A stretch of DNA of 64,000 bases from positions 62,001 through 126,000 of the forward strand of contig NZ_QNRK01000013.1 in the NCBI RefSeq assembly GCF_003315135.1, read 5' to 3'. The notes below the pieces were generated by a model. That model was given only the letters and a program-made list of their open reading frames with translations. It made no database searches and had not been told where the DNA came from. A program made the translations under genes and the position numbers. How positions within the stretch are numbered: the stretch's first letter is position 1; each line of letters starts with the position of its first letter. Positions 36,007-44,999 of this stretch are shown piece after piece. Source of the stretch: Roseiarcus fermentans (lineage in GTDB: Bacteria > Pseudomonadota > Alphaproteobacteria > Rhizobiales > Beijerinckiaceae).

Positions 36007-39000
36007 CTATCGTCGTGACGATGGCGTCACCTTGCTCGCATCGTCGGGCGCCGCGCTTCGCGGACCCGTCCCGTCCACGGCGCCGAGAATCTTTCTCAGG
36101 ATGCCGGGAGCGATCGCCGACAGCGGGTTCACCGTCAGCTTCGGCTCGCTCAGCGACCCTTGCGCACGGTAGGTGATGCCGAACACGCCCTCGTTCTGCC
36201 CGCCGCCGAGCAGGACGCCGACCAGCGGGATGTTTCCGATCAGGTTGTTGACGGAATAGGCCGGAATGAAGGTCCCCGTGAGGTCGATCGAGTTGCGGGC
36301 GAAATTGACCGTGCCTTCGGTGGTCAGGCCCATGTTCTGGTTGTAGATGACGGCGTCCTTGATGTCGAGCTGTCCCGGCGAGCGGGCGAAGGCGATCGTC
36401 ATCTTCTGGAAGCGCGCCACCTGCGGATCGACCGCCTGGCCGGGGACGGAGGGAGCCGCCGAGACGAGCCGCCGGAACGCCGGCTCGTCGCGCAGGGCGA
36501 AGTTGGTCACCGTCGCCCGGCCGGAACTGGCGGCGCCGCTGGTCTCCAGCGCCAGGTCGAGATCGCCGCCCTCCAGGCGCGCGTAGAGATCGACGAACTT
36601 CGCCAGCGCGCCGGCGTCGCTCGTCGTCAGCCGCAGGACCCCGTCCTGGCCGCGCCCGGCGGCGAGCGTGCCCTGCCCGATGCGGCCCTTGAGCGAGGCC
36701 AGGCGGTCGTCGCCGCCGCGGCGGGAAAAGATGAGGTCGAGGCCGGAAATCGCCTGTCTGTTGGCGCCAGTGACGTTGGCGACCTTCATGTCGAGGTCGA
36801 AGTCCTTTCCGTCCGGCTGCGACGTCGAGCCCTGGTCGGTGATCGACTTGATCAGCGGCCGGGCGTCGAGCGTCGAGCCGCGGACGGTCGCCCTGATTGC
36901 GCCGGCCCCGTTGACCACCTCGGCCTGGAGGTTGTCGCCCGGCGACAAGCGCGCCTGGGTGAATCGCGCCGACTGGATCGCGCCGTCGACGGCGACATCC
37001 GCCGAGCCGCGCAGCGACGCCGAGCCGAAGTCGACCGCGAGATTGCTCACCGCCGCGCCCTCGGCCGAAGGCTTGATCTGGAAGGACGCCTTGCCGGGCT
37101 TTCCGGCGGGCTTGGACACGCCGGGAATCGGATTGTCGATGCCCGCGGGCGTGAGGTCGATGTCCACTTCGGCGGAGGCCCTGGACAACGGCGCCCTGAG
37201 GGTGATCGGCAGCGGTCCGGTGAGCCAGCCGAGGTTGAGGCCCCGCTTGACGCGCGCCGCCTGGTCGAGCGTCGCGGTCACGATCGCCGAGCCGTCGTCG
37301 CCGGGGGCGCGCGAGGCGTCGAGGTGGGCGGGGGAGCCGAACACCTGCCCGTCGCCGGACAGGATCAGCGACGTGCGGTCGGCGGCGAAGGAGAGCGCCC
37401 CCTGGTCCAGCTTCTCCGGCCCGACGAACTTGTCGAGCGTCAGGTCGGTCAGCGATCCGAGGGCGTGGAACTGGCTGTCCTCGGGCCTGGCCGTCTTGCC
37501 GAGCTTCAGGTCGAGCCGGAGGTCGCCCTGCGCCTGGCCCTTGACCAGGGCCGGATCGATCGCCAGGCCGGCCTGCTTGCGCAAGGGCTCGCGGGTGAGG
37601 AGATCGGCGAGCGAATCGGCGGTTCCGGCGAGATGGGCGCGCGCCACGGCGTCGACGATCGGTCGCGGCGTCGTGTCCGGGATCTCGAACGCGAGGCCGT
37701 CGGCCACGATGCGCCGCGCCGGAGTCAGGTCCATCGTCGCGCTGTCGGCGGCGACCTTGAATTCGTGTCCGGTGAACGACCCCGACCCCGAGCCCGACAG
37801 CATGGTCGGCAGGCCCGGCATCAGGTCGAGGCCAACGTTGCGGGTGGAGAACGACCCGTGCACGCTGTCGGGCGCGACCGCACGCTTGTGATCCATCGCG
37901 TCGAGATCGGCGGCGGACCAGTCGGCCACCATGACGCCCTGAATCTGGCCGCCGTGCATGTTGTGCGAGGCCCAGTCGCGCACGTCCGGGTTGATGAACT
38001 GCGGCCAGAGCCGGATGGCGTCCTGGGTGACGCTCGGCCTCAGGTCGAGACGGAGTTTGAGCCGGACGCCCTGCCCGTCCGGAACGACCTCGGCGGCGAG
38101 GGCGCCGTCGAAGGTCGGGCCTTTCGCCGTGACGTTGTCGACGAGGAAGCGCTGCTCGAGCGGCAGGAACCGCATCTGGGCGACGATCGAATCGAGCCGA
38201 ACCGCCTTCTCGCCGCGGCGCTCCGGCCCGAACCGGGCGTTCTTGGCTTCGAGCCGGGCGAGCCAAGGCGCGCCGGGTTCGGCCGGCGGCGCGACGAAGC
38301 CGGACGCGGCGACATGGGTTTCGCCGGCGAGGACCGCGAAATTCTCGATCTCGAGCCGCTTCCGGTCGCGCCGCCAGGCGACGGCGCCCGAGGCCTCGTC
38401 GATCAGGAACGGCGCCGCGTCGGGATTGTTGAGCCGGACCGTGCCGGCCCCCAGAGTGAACCGCCCGGTCAGGACGTCGAGCGTTCCGTCGCCGGCGAGC
38501 CGCGACTCGAGCCGGAACGTCACCGGTCCTTCGGCGAACACGGGCGGCTGCTTCTTGTCGAAGGTCTCGAGGTCAGCCAGGCTGATGTCGCGCGCTTCCA
38601 GCGAGAGCTCCGGCCGATCGCCGGTCGCCGCGCGCGCCTCCATCGTCCAGCGCCCGTTCGGACCGGTCGCCGCGATCCGCGCCCTGCCCTCGTCGGTCCC
38701 GCGATCGAACACGAGGTTGAAATCGCGGTAGATCACCTTGCGCCCGGTCGCCTCGTTGTCGATCTCGAAGCGGGCATTGGCGAGCGTCAGGCGGTCGAGC
38801 GCCTGGCTCGCGCCGGCCATCGCATCCGCGCCGGCGCGCACCAGCGCGGCGACGTTCAGGCTCTCAAGTCCGGAACCGCCGGTCGGCAGGGCGATCGTGG
38901 CGGCCTGCTCGTCCGCCGCCGCCGCGAACGAGAGCGCGCCGGCAGGGTCGACCCGAAGCCTCAGGCCGAGGTCGTCGAGCTCCAGCCGGCGCACCCGCAC

Positions 39001-39390
39001 CTCGCCGAGGAAGGCGACGAACGGATCGACCCCGATCTGCCCGCTCGGCGCCGACACCACCGTGCGGCCCTCCCGGTCCTTGAGCCTCAGGTTGTGAAAG
39101 CCGAGCCCCAGGCCCCAGGAATCGTGCATGACGTAGGTCGGCCCGAGTTCCACCGAGTAGCGGTTCCCGACCCGCTCCTGCAGGCTCGTCGCAATGCTGT
39201 CGCGCAGCCATTCGACGGTGATCGGTCCGCTCGACAGCCGGTAGGCGACGAGCGCCACCGCCGCCAGCGCGACCACCACCATCGCCTCGAGGACGTGGAT
39301 CACGACGTGCCGGACGCGGCGCAGCCTGACCGAGGTTCGGCCGCAGGGGGGCAGACGCGCGCCCCCGGCGCTGTCCGTCATGCGTCGCAT
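36007..39390 (-). CDS. Large AsmA-like / DUF3971 membrane-anchored protein
   Basis: The product of about 1,127 residues has one N-terminal membrane anchor (HVVIHVLEAMVVVALAAVALVAYRL) and a long periplasmic beta-rich body, matching the DUF3971/AsmA-like C-terminal family related to YhdP and TamB, proteins that shuttle phospholipid to the outer membrane. The end (GTVNFARNSIDLTGTFIPAY, then NNLIGNIPLVG and GGGQNEGVFGITYRAQGSL) is the most recognisable block. ATGs at 39390 and 39381 are both possible; no clear ribosome site separates them. Its neighbours do not suggest a specific job. Confidence 0.83.
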   Translation of the reverse strand: MRRMTDSAGGARLPPCGRTSVRLRRVRHVVIHVLEAMVVVALAAVALVAYRLSSGPITVEWLRDSIATSLQERVGNRYSVELGPTYVMHDSWGLGLGFHNLRLKDREGRTVVSAPSGQIGVDPFVAFLGEVRVRRLELDDLGLRLRVDPAGALSFAAAADEQAATIALPTGGSGLESLNVAALVRAGADAMAGASQALDRLTLANARFEIDNEATGRKVIYRDFNLVFDRGTDEGRARIAATGPNGRWTMEARAATGDRPELSLEARDISLADLETFDKKQPPVFAEGPVTFRLESRLAGDGTLDVLTGRFTLGAGTVRLNNPDAAPFLIDEASGAVAWRRDRKRLEIENFAVLAGETHVAASGFVAPPAEPGAPWLARLEAKNARFGPERRGEKAVRLDSIVAQMRFLPLEQRFLVDNVTAKGPTFDGALAAEVVPDGQGVRLKLRLDLRPSVTQDAIRLWPQFINPDVRDWASHNMHGGQIQGVMVADWSAADLDAMDHKRAVAPDSVHGSFSTRNVGLDLMPGLPTMLSGSGSGSFTGHEFKVAADSATMDLTPARRIVADGLAFEIPDTTPRPIVDAVARAHLAGTADSLADLLTREPLRKQAGLAIDPALVKGQAQGDLRLDLKLGKTARPEDSQFHALGSLTDLTLDKFVGPEKLDQGALSFAADRTSLILSGDGQVFGSPAHLDASRAPGDDGSAIVTATLDQAARVKRGLNLGWLTGPLPITLRAPLSRASAEVDIDLTPAGIDNPIPGVSKPAGKPGKASFQIKPSAEGAAVSNLAVDFGSASLRGSADVAVDGAIQSARFTQARLSPGDNLQAEVVNGAGAIRATVRGSTLDARPLIKSITDQGSTSQPDGKDFDLDMKVANVTGANRQAISGLDLIFSRRGGDDRLASLKGRIGQGTLAAGRGQDGVLRLTTSDAGALAKFVDLYARLEGGDLDLALETSGAASSGRATVTNFALRDEPAFRRLVSAAPSVPGQAVDPQVARFQKMTIAFARSPGQLDIKDAVIYNQNMGLTTEGTVNFARNSIDLTGTFIPAYSVNNLIGNIPLVGVLLGGGQNEGVFGITYRAQGSLSEPKLTVNPLSAIAPGILRKILGAVDGTGPRSAAPDDASKVTPSSRR

Positions 39391-39516
39391 GGCCGAACGC
39401 GCACGCGCGCGATGTCCGAGCCCAAACCCAGCGATCAAACGATGCTCGTCCTCTCATGCGCCCGGCGCGTCAGATACGCCGGTGCGACGGCGATTCGATA
39501 GCGGCGCCGCTCCTCT
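39391..39516. other. Intergenic DNA upstream of the AsmA-like gene
   Basis: No gene or clear hairpin is seen. It should hold the promoter of the minus-strand AsmA-like gene. Together with the bcp remnant and partial repeat that follow, it makes a 446-base stretch with no intact gene. Confidence 0.4.
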
Positions 39517-39735
39517 ATCCCCAGCCGACGCCGGGGACGCCTGAAACGCGCCGCCGCTCGCTCCAACGTCCGCGGCTCGGCGCACCTTTCGCTGCGCATT
39601 GAATCGACATTGAGACAAAACGAGGGCGACACGGCCAACGACCTCGACGCGGGCGATCCGGCTCCCGATTTCACGCTGCCGAGCGGAGGGGGAGCCCCGG
39701 CGAGCCTTGCGGATTTCCGCGGGCAACGGGAACCG
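39517..39735 (+). pseudogene. Truncated duplicate of the bcp 5' end
   Basis: About 220 bases resemble the upstream region and first ~38 codons of bcp at about 60053-60250. Shared upstream blocks include GAAACGCGCCGCCG, CCAACGTCCGCGGC and TCGAATCGACAT-like sequence, and the coding part reads DxDAGDPAPDFTLPSGGG against DEGDPAPHFTLPTDGG in bcp. The start codon position has ACG where bcp has ATG. Similarity stops after DFRG, before the catalytic Cys, near a partial dispersed repeat. A dead remnant. Confidence 0.75.
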
Positions 39736-39752
39736 GCGGCGGGCGCCGAACA

Positions 39753-39813
39753 ACGCCGTCACCAGCGAGCGAAGCGATTCAGGGGTCGCTGGGCCCCTGG
39801 ATCGCCCCGTCGC
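39753..39813. repeat. Partial dispersed palindromic repeat, copy D
   Basis: CGCCGTCACCAGCGAGCGAAGCGA continues to CAGGGGTCGCTGG and ATCGCCCCGTCGCC, matching the left arm and part of the core of copies A-C. The right arm is missing. It lies just after the bcp remnant. Confidence 0.6.
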
Positions 39814-39836
39814 CCGACGCGAGGGCGCCGGTTCCG

Positions 39837-40241
39837 TCACGGAGCTTGCGGTTTTTGATGCCCGAGCGCCCAGACATAGGCGACGACCGCGTCGACGTCG
39901 CCCGGAGCGAGCCGGCCGTCCATGCCCGGCGCCATCTTCATGTTGTGCCCGATGGTCGTCTTGATCGCGGTCACGCTGCCGTCGCCCCAGATCCACATGC
40001 CGAGCGTCAGATCGTTGCCGTTGGCGGTGCCTTTGGCGTCGGCGCCGTGGCATTGGGCGCATTTTCCCTCCGCCGCCTCGCCGTGGAAGATCTTGTCGCC
40101 AAGCAGAACCTGCTCGCGCGTTCCGCCCGGCGGAACGGGCAGCGTGTTGGGGTCGAGCCGTCCCTGGTCTGCGATCGCCATGTCCGGGGCCGCAACGGCC
40201 AAGACCAGCGCGACGCCGCTTACGACCGTCCTGCGCGACAT
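39837..40241 (-). CDS. Small periplasmic cytochrome c
   Basis: The 134-residue product has a signal peptide (MSRRTVVSGVALVLAVAAPDMAIA) and one haem-binding CAQCH in KCAQCHGADAKG, with HNMKMAPGMDGRL supplying the probable Met ligand. It diverges from xoxF, with about 300 bases between the starts. A role in carrying electrons from methanol oxidation (as cytochrome cH or an extra acceptor) is plausible but inferred from position. A GGAGG-rich ribosome site precedes the start. Confidence 0.85.
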   Translation of the reverse strand: MSRRTVVSGVALVLAVAAPDMAIADQGRLDPNTLPVPPGGTREQVLLGDKIFHGEAAEGKCAQCHGADAKGTANGNDLTLGMWIWGDGSVTAIKTTIGHNMKMAPGMDGRLAPGDVDAVVAYVWALGHQKPQAP

Positions 40242-40543
40242 CTCCGTCCCTCCTCCACCGGTACGTTACGCGAAACCGGGCGGGAGGACCAGAACCGGGT
40301 CCGGACACTTTTGTACCACGCGGCGACGGCGCCACATCGACGCGACGTCTCGATGCGCGTCGAGCGCGCCGAGAGGTGGTGGCGTCGTCGAAGTATCGGC
40401 GGCGCCAAAGTAGGTAGCTCCGTGTCTGGCGCAAAGGAGATCTGCAAATTATGGTGTGCTCGATTTCGCCTCGTCGTACGGGCGGAACACGACGGGTCCG
40501 TGTGTGAGACGCAGGCTCGCGGGCTGGTTACGGAGGAAACGAA
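40242..40543. promoter_or_regulatory. Divergent cytochrome c / xoxF promoter region
   Basis: The 302-base gap between divergent starts has no gene. A strong ribosome site (GGAGG, 7 bases before the xoxF ATG) is at the right end. I could not identify a convincing -35/-10 pair or operator by eye; xox promoters of methylotrophs commonly respond to lanthanides through regulators not seen in this window. Confidence 0.55.
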
Positions 40544-42256
40544 ATGGCGAAATTTGCGAACGCGCTCCTCGCGAGCGCGGCAGGAGCTTTGTGTGTCGCC
40601 GCCGGGCTGGTTTCGGCCGCGGCGAACGATTCGGTGATCAAGGGCGGCCAGGACCCGAACGAGTGGGCGGTCTATGGCAAAGACTACGCGAATACGCGCT
40701 ATAGCCCTCTGAAGTCGGTTAACACCAGCAACGTCGGCAATCTCAGGCTCGCCTATTCATTCCAGCTTGGATCGCTGCGCTCGAATGAATCGACGCCGCT
40801 GGTTATCGGCGACACGATGTACGTGTCAACTTCCTGGGGCCCCAAGTACGTCTACGCGATCGACGCAGCGACTGGCGCGCGCAAGTGGACCTACGAGCCC
40901 GACATGCCCGACGACACGCTGCAATTCGCCTGCTGCGACGTCAACAGCCGCGGCGTGACCTATGCGGACGGCAAGCTGTTCGTCGGCCGTCTGGACGGCA
41001 AGCTCGTCGCGCTCGACGCCAAGACCGGCAAGGAGCTGTGGAAAGCCGACGTCGTCGACTACACGCAGGGATCGGTCATCACGTCCCCCCCGCTGGTCGT
41101 CAAGGACAAGGTCATCACCGGCTTCGGCGGCGGCGAATACGGCGCGCGCGGCTCGCTCCAGGCCTACGACATGAATACCGGCAAGCAGGTGTGGAAGACC
41201 TACACCGTTCCGACGAAGGACCAGCCGAACGGCGACACCTGGAAGGGCGACACGGCGCAGCACGGCGGCGGCGCGGCCTGGCTGGTCGGCTCCTACGATC
41301 CCAAGACCAACACCGTCTTCTGGGGCACCTCGAACCCGGGCCCGTGGAACACCGCCGTCCGTTCGACCGGCGACGGCGCCATGGGCAAGCTCACCAACCT
41401 CTACACCGCATCGACGCTGGCCCTCGACGCCGACACCGGCGCGATCAAGTGGTGGGTGCAGGGCACGCCGGAAGACGCCTGGGATTACGACGGGGTCAAC
41501 GAACTCGTTCTCGCCGACCTCAAGATAGACGGAGAGACGGTGCCGGCAATGATGAAGGCCGACCGCAACGGGTTCTTCTTCGTGACCAACCGCGAGACGG
41601 GCAAGGTGCTCTCGGCCGAGAAATACGTGCCGACCAACTGGGCCGAGAAGTGGGACGTCAATACGCTGCGCCCGATCGAGGTCGCCGACAAGCGCCCGGG
41701 ACCGAATCATCCGGCCAAGGGCATCTGCCCGAACCTGATCGGCGGCAAGAACTGGCAGCCGATGTCGTTCAGCCCGGACACCGGCCTTGTCTACATCCCG
41801 TCCAACAACGTGTGCATGGACTGGTCGGTCGGCGACGTCTCCTACAAGCGCGGCGTCTTCTATCTCGGCGCCGAGTTCCCGACCCACGAGGGCGACGGAT
41901 ACAACGGCGAACTGATCGCCTGGGATCCGGTCAAGCACGAGAAGGTCTGGGGCCTGAAGTCGGACCTGCCGTTCAACGGCGGAACGCTGACCACGGGCGG
42001 AAACCTCGTGTTCTGGGGCGACCTGCACGGCGACTTCCGCGCGCTCGACGCCAAGACCGGGCAGGAGCTGTTCAAGAAGAACCTCGGCTCCGGCATCGGC
42101 GCGGGCCCGATCACCTACTCGGTGAACGGCAAGCAGTATGTCGCGGTCGTGGTCGGCCGCACGGCTGCGATCCCGGCGTTCCTCGGCGACCTCGGCAAGA
42201 AGATGACGGCGGCGACCCCGGAAGGCGGCGCGCTGTTCGTGTTCGCCCTCGACTGA
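40544..42256 (+). CDS. xoxF: Lanthanide-dependent methanol dehydrogenase
   Basis: The 570-residue periplasmic quinoprotein oxidises methanol using PQQ and a lanthanide. A signal peptide (residues 1-27, ending VSAAAND) precedes an eight-bladed propeller. The vicinal Cys130-Cys131 pair (FACCDV) forms the disulfide next to PQQ. AWDYDGVNE carries Asp314 (catalytic base) and Asp316, the extra Asp that marks lanthanide-dependent XoxF; calcium MxaF has Ala there. No mxaI-like small subunit gene is nearby. It is the first gene of the xox run; the fused XoxJ-cytochrome gene starts 25 bases later. Confidence 0.95.
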   Translation: MAKFANALLASAAGALCVAAGLVSAAANDSVIKGGQDPNEWAVYGKDYANTRYSPLKSVNTSNVGNLRLAYSFQLGSLRSNESTPLVIGDTMYVSTSWGPKYVYAIDAATGARKWTYEPDMPDDTLQFACCDVNSRGVTYADGKLFVGRLDGKLVALDAKTGKELWKADVVDYTQGSVITSPPLVVKDKVITGFGGGEYGARGSLQAYDMNTGKQVWKTYTVPTKDQPNGDTWKGDTAQHGGGAAWLVGSYDPKTNTVFWGTSNPGPWNTAVRSTGDGAMGKLTNLYTASTLALDADTGAIKWWVQGTPEDAWDYDGVNELVLADLKIDGETVPAMMKADRNGFFFVTNRETGKVLSAEKYVPTNWAEKWDVNTLRPIEVADKRPGPNHPAKGICPNLIGGKNWQPMSFSPDTGLVYIPSNNVCMDWSVGDVSYKRGVFYLGAEFPTHEGDGYNGELIAWDPVKHEKVWGLKSDLPFNGGTLTTGGNLVFWGDLHGDFRALDAKTGQELFKKNLGSGIGAGPITYSVNGKQYVAVVVGRTAAIPAFLGDLGKKMTAATPEGGALFVFALD

Positions 42257-42281
42257 TCGAAAGACAAGGGAGGAGACAGGG

Positions 42282-43535
42282 ATGGGTTTCGGAATCATGC
42301 ACAAAGCGGTCGCTGTCTCCGCCTTGGTCGCGGCGTCCTGCGCAAGCGTTTCGCGCGCGCAGGACGCGCCGGCCAGACCTCTGCGCCTATGCGCGGATCC
42401 GACCGACTTGCCGTTCTCGAGCGACGATCCGGCCAAGCCGGGCCTCTACCTCGAGATCGGCGAGGCCATCGGCCGGGCGCTCGGGCGTCCGGTCACGCAT
42501 GTCTGGTATCGCACCTACTTCGGCAAGCGCGCCGTGCGCGTCACCATGCTCGCCAAGCAGTGCGACGCAACCATCGGCCTGCCCGACAGCGCCGACTTCA
42601 TGGGGCCTCGGGTCATTTTCTCGAAGCCGCTGTTCCAGTTGGGCTACGCCATCGTGACGCCGAAAGAGGCGCCGCTCGCGAGCGTGGAAGCGCTCAAGGG
42701 CAAGCGAGTCGCCGTGCAGTTCGAGAGCGAGCCGCAGAACATCGTCGGCCCGCGCGACGACATCGAGGCCGTCACCGTGCTTTCGCCCGAGGAGGGCATG
42801 ACGGCGCTCGCCGACGGCCGCGCCGACGCGGCCTTTGTCTGGGCGCCGATCGCCGGCTATCTCAACAAGACCGCGTACGACGGGCGTTTTGCGATCGTCC
42901 CGGTCGACGGTCCGCGGCTGAATTATCCGACCGCGATCGGCTTTCCCAAGGAAGCGAAGGATCTGCGCGACGCCGTCGACGCCGTGCTCCCGGAGGTGTC
43001 GAAATCCTTCCCGGCGCTTCTCTCCAGGTACGGGGTCGCGCCCGACGGTCCCGTGACCGCGGCGGCCGACAACGCCGCCGTGGTCGAGAAGGCCGCCGTG
43101 GTGGTTGCGCAGAACGCGCCTTCCGACGCTCACGCCGCGGCCTCGACTCCGGCCGGCGCCGCTGCGCCGAGCCAGACCGCGTCTCTCGACGCAGGGGGCG
43201 GCAAGGATCCCGGCAAGCCGGCCGGCGACGGGACGGGCGAATTCGACATCGCCCCCAAAGCGCCGCCCACCACGCCCGAACTCGTCGCCGAGGGCAAGGA
43301 AGTGTTCAACGGCACCTGCGCGCATTGCCACGGCCCCAACGGAGAGCAGAGCGTCAAGAAGATCGACCTGCGCCGCCTGACGCTCCGCTACAGCGACGGG
43401 GCGCACAACATGTACTGGAAAACCGTCCATGAAGGCCGCCCGACCAAAGGCATGCCGACGTGGAAGGACGTGTTCACCGACGAACAGTTCACGCAGATCT
43501 TCGCCTACCTGTCGACGATCCAGTCGACCGAGTAG
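42282..43535 (+). CDS. XoxJ-cytochrome c fusion (XoxJ plus XoxG-like domain)
   Basis: The 417-residue product has a signal peptide (ending VSRA, residue 26), then an XoxJ-type periplasmic-binding domain (about 32-250; LRLCADPTDLPFSS, WYRTYFGKRAVRVTML). A flexible Ala/Pro/Gly linker (about 255-315) leads to a class I cytochrome domain with haem motif Cys346-Ala-His-Cys349-His350 and a probable axial Met391 (KGMPTW). In Methylobacterium xoxG (the cytochrome acceptor) and xoxJ are separate genes. Here one polypeptide probably accepts electrons from XoxF and supplies the XoxJ role; a cytochrome cGJ fusion is known from Methylacidiphilum. A GGAGGAGA site precedes the ATG. Confidence 0.9.
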   Translation: MGFGIMHKAVAVSALVAASCASVSRAQDAPARPLRLCADPTDLPFSSDDPAKPGLYLEIGEAIGRALGRPVTHVWYRTYFGKRAVRVTMLAKQCDATIGLPDSADFMGPRVIFSKPLFQLGYAIVTPKEAPLASVEALKGKRVAVQFESEPQNIVGPRDDIEAVTVLSPEEGMTALADGRADAAFVWAPIAGYLNKTAYDGRFAIVPVDGPRLNYPTAIGFPKEAKDLRDAVDAVLPEVSKSFPALLSRYGVAPDGPVTAAADNAAVVEKAAVVVAQNAPSDAHAAASTPAGAAAPSQTASLDAGGGKDPGKPAGDGTGEFDIAPKAPPTTPELVAEGKEVFNGTCAHCHGPNGEQSVKKIDLRRLTLRYSDGAHNMYWKTVHEGRPTKGMPTWKDVFTDEQFTQIFAYLSTIQSTE

Positions 43536-43704
43536 TCGGCCCGGTTCGCAACGGAAGGCATACACCGCATTGCCGATTTTAGAGGCGCCGATCGATCTGC
43601 GATGGAGGCAACGCGGCGGGTCGTGACGATGGGTCGGAGCATGTCGCGTCGTCCCATCGCCATCGAGAGCCGGTCGCCATCGCAGGAAACAAAGGAAGAA
43701 GGCG

Positions 43705-44910
43705 ATGATCACGAGACGTTCGTTGTTGCAATCCGGCGCCGCGGCGGCGGCCTTGGCCGCGGGTCCACGGGCGGCGCGCGCCGCCACGTCGGGCGCCGCC
43801 GACCCGGAGATCAAGATCGGCCAGACCATGCCTTATAGCGGCCCGGAGTCCGCCTATGGCGTGATCGGCCGCACCGAGGCGGCTTATTTCAAGATGATCA
43901 ACGATCGGGGCGGCGTCAACGGACGCAAGATCAATCTGATCAGCCTCGACGACGGCTACAGTCCGTCCAGGACAGTCGAGTTGGCGCGCCGACTGGTCGA
44001 GGACGAGAAGGTGGCCTTCCTCTTCAATACGCTCGGCACCGCGCCGAACCTCGCGATCCGGCAATATCTCAACGAGAACCAGGTCCCTCAGCTGTTCGTG
44101 GCGACCGGCGCGAACCTGTTTGCCGACCCGGCGCGCTATCCCTGGACGATCGGCTACAATCCCAGCTACCAGACCGAGGCGCGCGTCTACGGCAAGCATA
44201 TCCTGGCGACCCGGCCGGATGGCAAGATCGCGGTCCTGTTCCAGAATGACGGATTCGGCAGGGAATATCTGGACGCCCTCAAGGAGACGCTCGGCGACAA
44301 GGCCGGCGCGATGATCGTCAAGGAGGCCTCCTACGAGACCAGCGAGCCGACCGTCGACTCGCAGGTCGTGACCCTGCAGGGCTCGGGGGCCGACATCTTC
44401 GTGATCGTTGCGACGCCGAAATTCGCGGCCCAGGCGATCCGCAAGTCGTACGATCTCGGCTGGAACGGCGCGCGGTATCTGAGCAATGTCTCGCCGTCGG
44501 TCGCGGCCGTCCTGAAGCCGGCCGGGCTCGAGAAGTCGAAGGGCCTGATCACCGACGGTTACATCATCGACGTCAACGATCCGCACTGGAAGGACCAGCC
44601 GTCGCTGCAGGACTGGAAGGCTTTCACCGACAAATACATGTCGGCGAAAGAGTATGGCGACGCCAACGCGGCCTACGCCTTCGGCGCGGCCGCGACCATG
44701 GTTCAGGTGCTCGAGCAGTGCGGAAACGACGTGTCGCGCGAGAACGTGATGCGGCAGGCGGCGAACCTGAAGGCGTTCGCCGCGCCGATGCTCATCCCGG
44801 GCATCAAGGTCGACACGTCGCCCGACAATTTCAGTCCGATCCGCGAGCTGCAGCTGCTGAGCTTCGACGGGACGAGCTGGCGGATGGAGGGGCCCGTCGC
44901 CCACGACTGA
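43705..44910 (+). CDS. Liv-type ABC substrate-binding protein, orphan
   Basis: The 401-residue product has an apparent Tat signal (TRRSLLQSGAAAAALAAG, Arg4-Arg5) and a type I periplasmic-binding fold of the branched-chain amino acid (LivK) family: KIGQTMPYSGPESAYGVIGR, LISLDDGYSPSRTVELARRLV, GYNPSYQTEARVYGKH and a C-terminal GIKVDTSPDNFSPI. It has no permease or ATPase next to it. Lying between xoxJ-cytochrome and the TonB receptor, it may bind a small ligand of the methanol/lanthanide system, but the ligand is unknown. A GAAGGAG-like site precedes the start. Confidence 0.82.
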   Translation: MITRRSLLQSGAAAAALAAGPRAARAATSGAADPEIKIGQTMPYSGPESAYGVIGRTEAAYFKMINDRGGVNGRKINLISLDDGYSPSRTVELARRLVEDEKVAFLFNTLGTAPNLAIRQYLNENQVPQLFVATGANLFADPARYPWTIGYNPSYQTEARVYGKHILATRPDGKIAVLFQNDGFGREYLDALKETLGDKAGAMIVKEASYETSEPTVDSQVVTLQGSGADIFVIVATPKFAAQAIRKSYDLGWNGARYLSNVSPSVAAVLKPAGLEKSKGLITDGYIIDVNDPHWKDQPSLQDWKAFTDKYMSAKEYGDANAAYAFGAAATMVQVLEQCGNDVSRENVMRQAANLKAFAAPMLIPGIKVDTSPDNFSPIRELQLLSFDGTSWRMEGPVAHD

Positions 44911-44999
44911 CGACGGGGAACCGCCGATGCGCGGCGATCGGGAGATGCTCCCGGCGCGCCATGACGACAAGGCGTAGGCGCCGGGAGGAAGCGGAGAAA

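Noticed and set aside
36160-39501. 1,113-codon open frame on the plus strand
   Set aside because: Antisense to the AsmA-like gene and of low-complexity Arg/Glu/Gly composition.
42389-43432. Second long plus-strand ORF inside the XoxJ-cytochrome gene
   Set aside because: Arg-rich frame-shifted shadow of the real gene.
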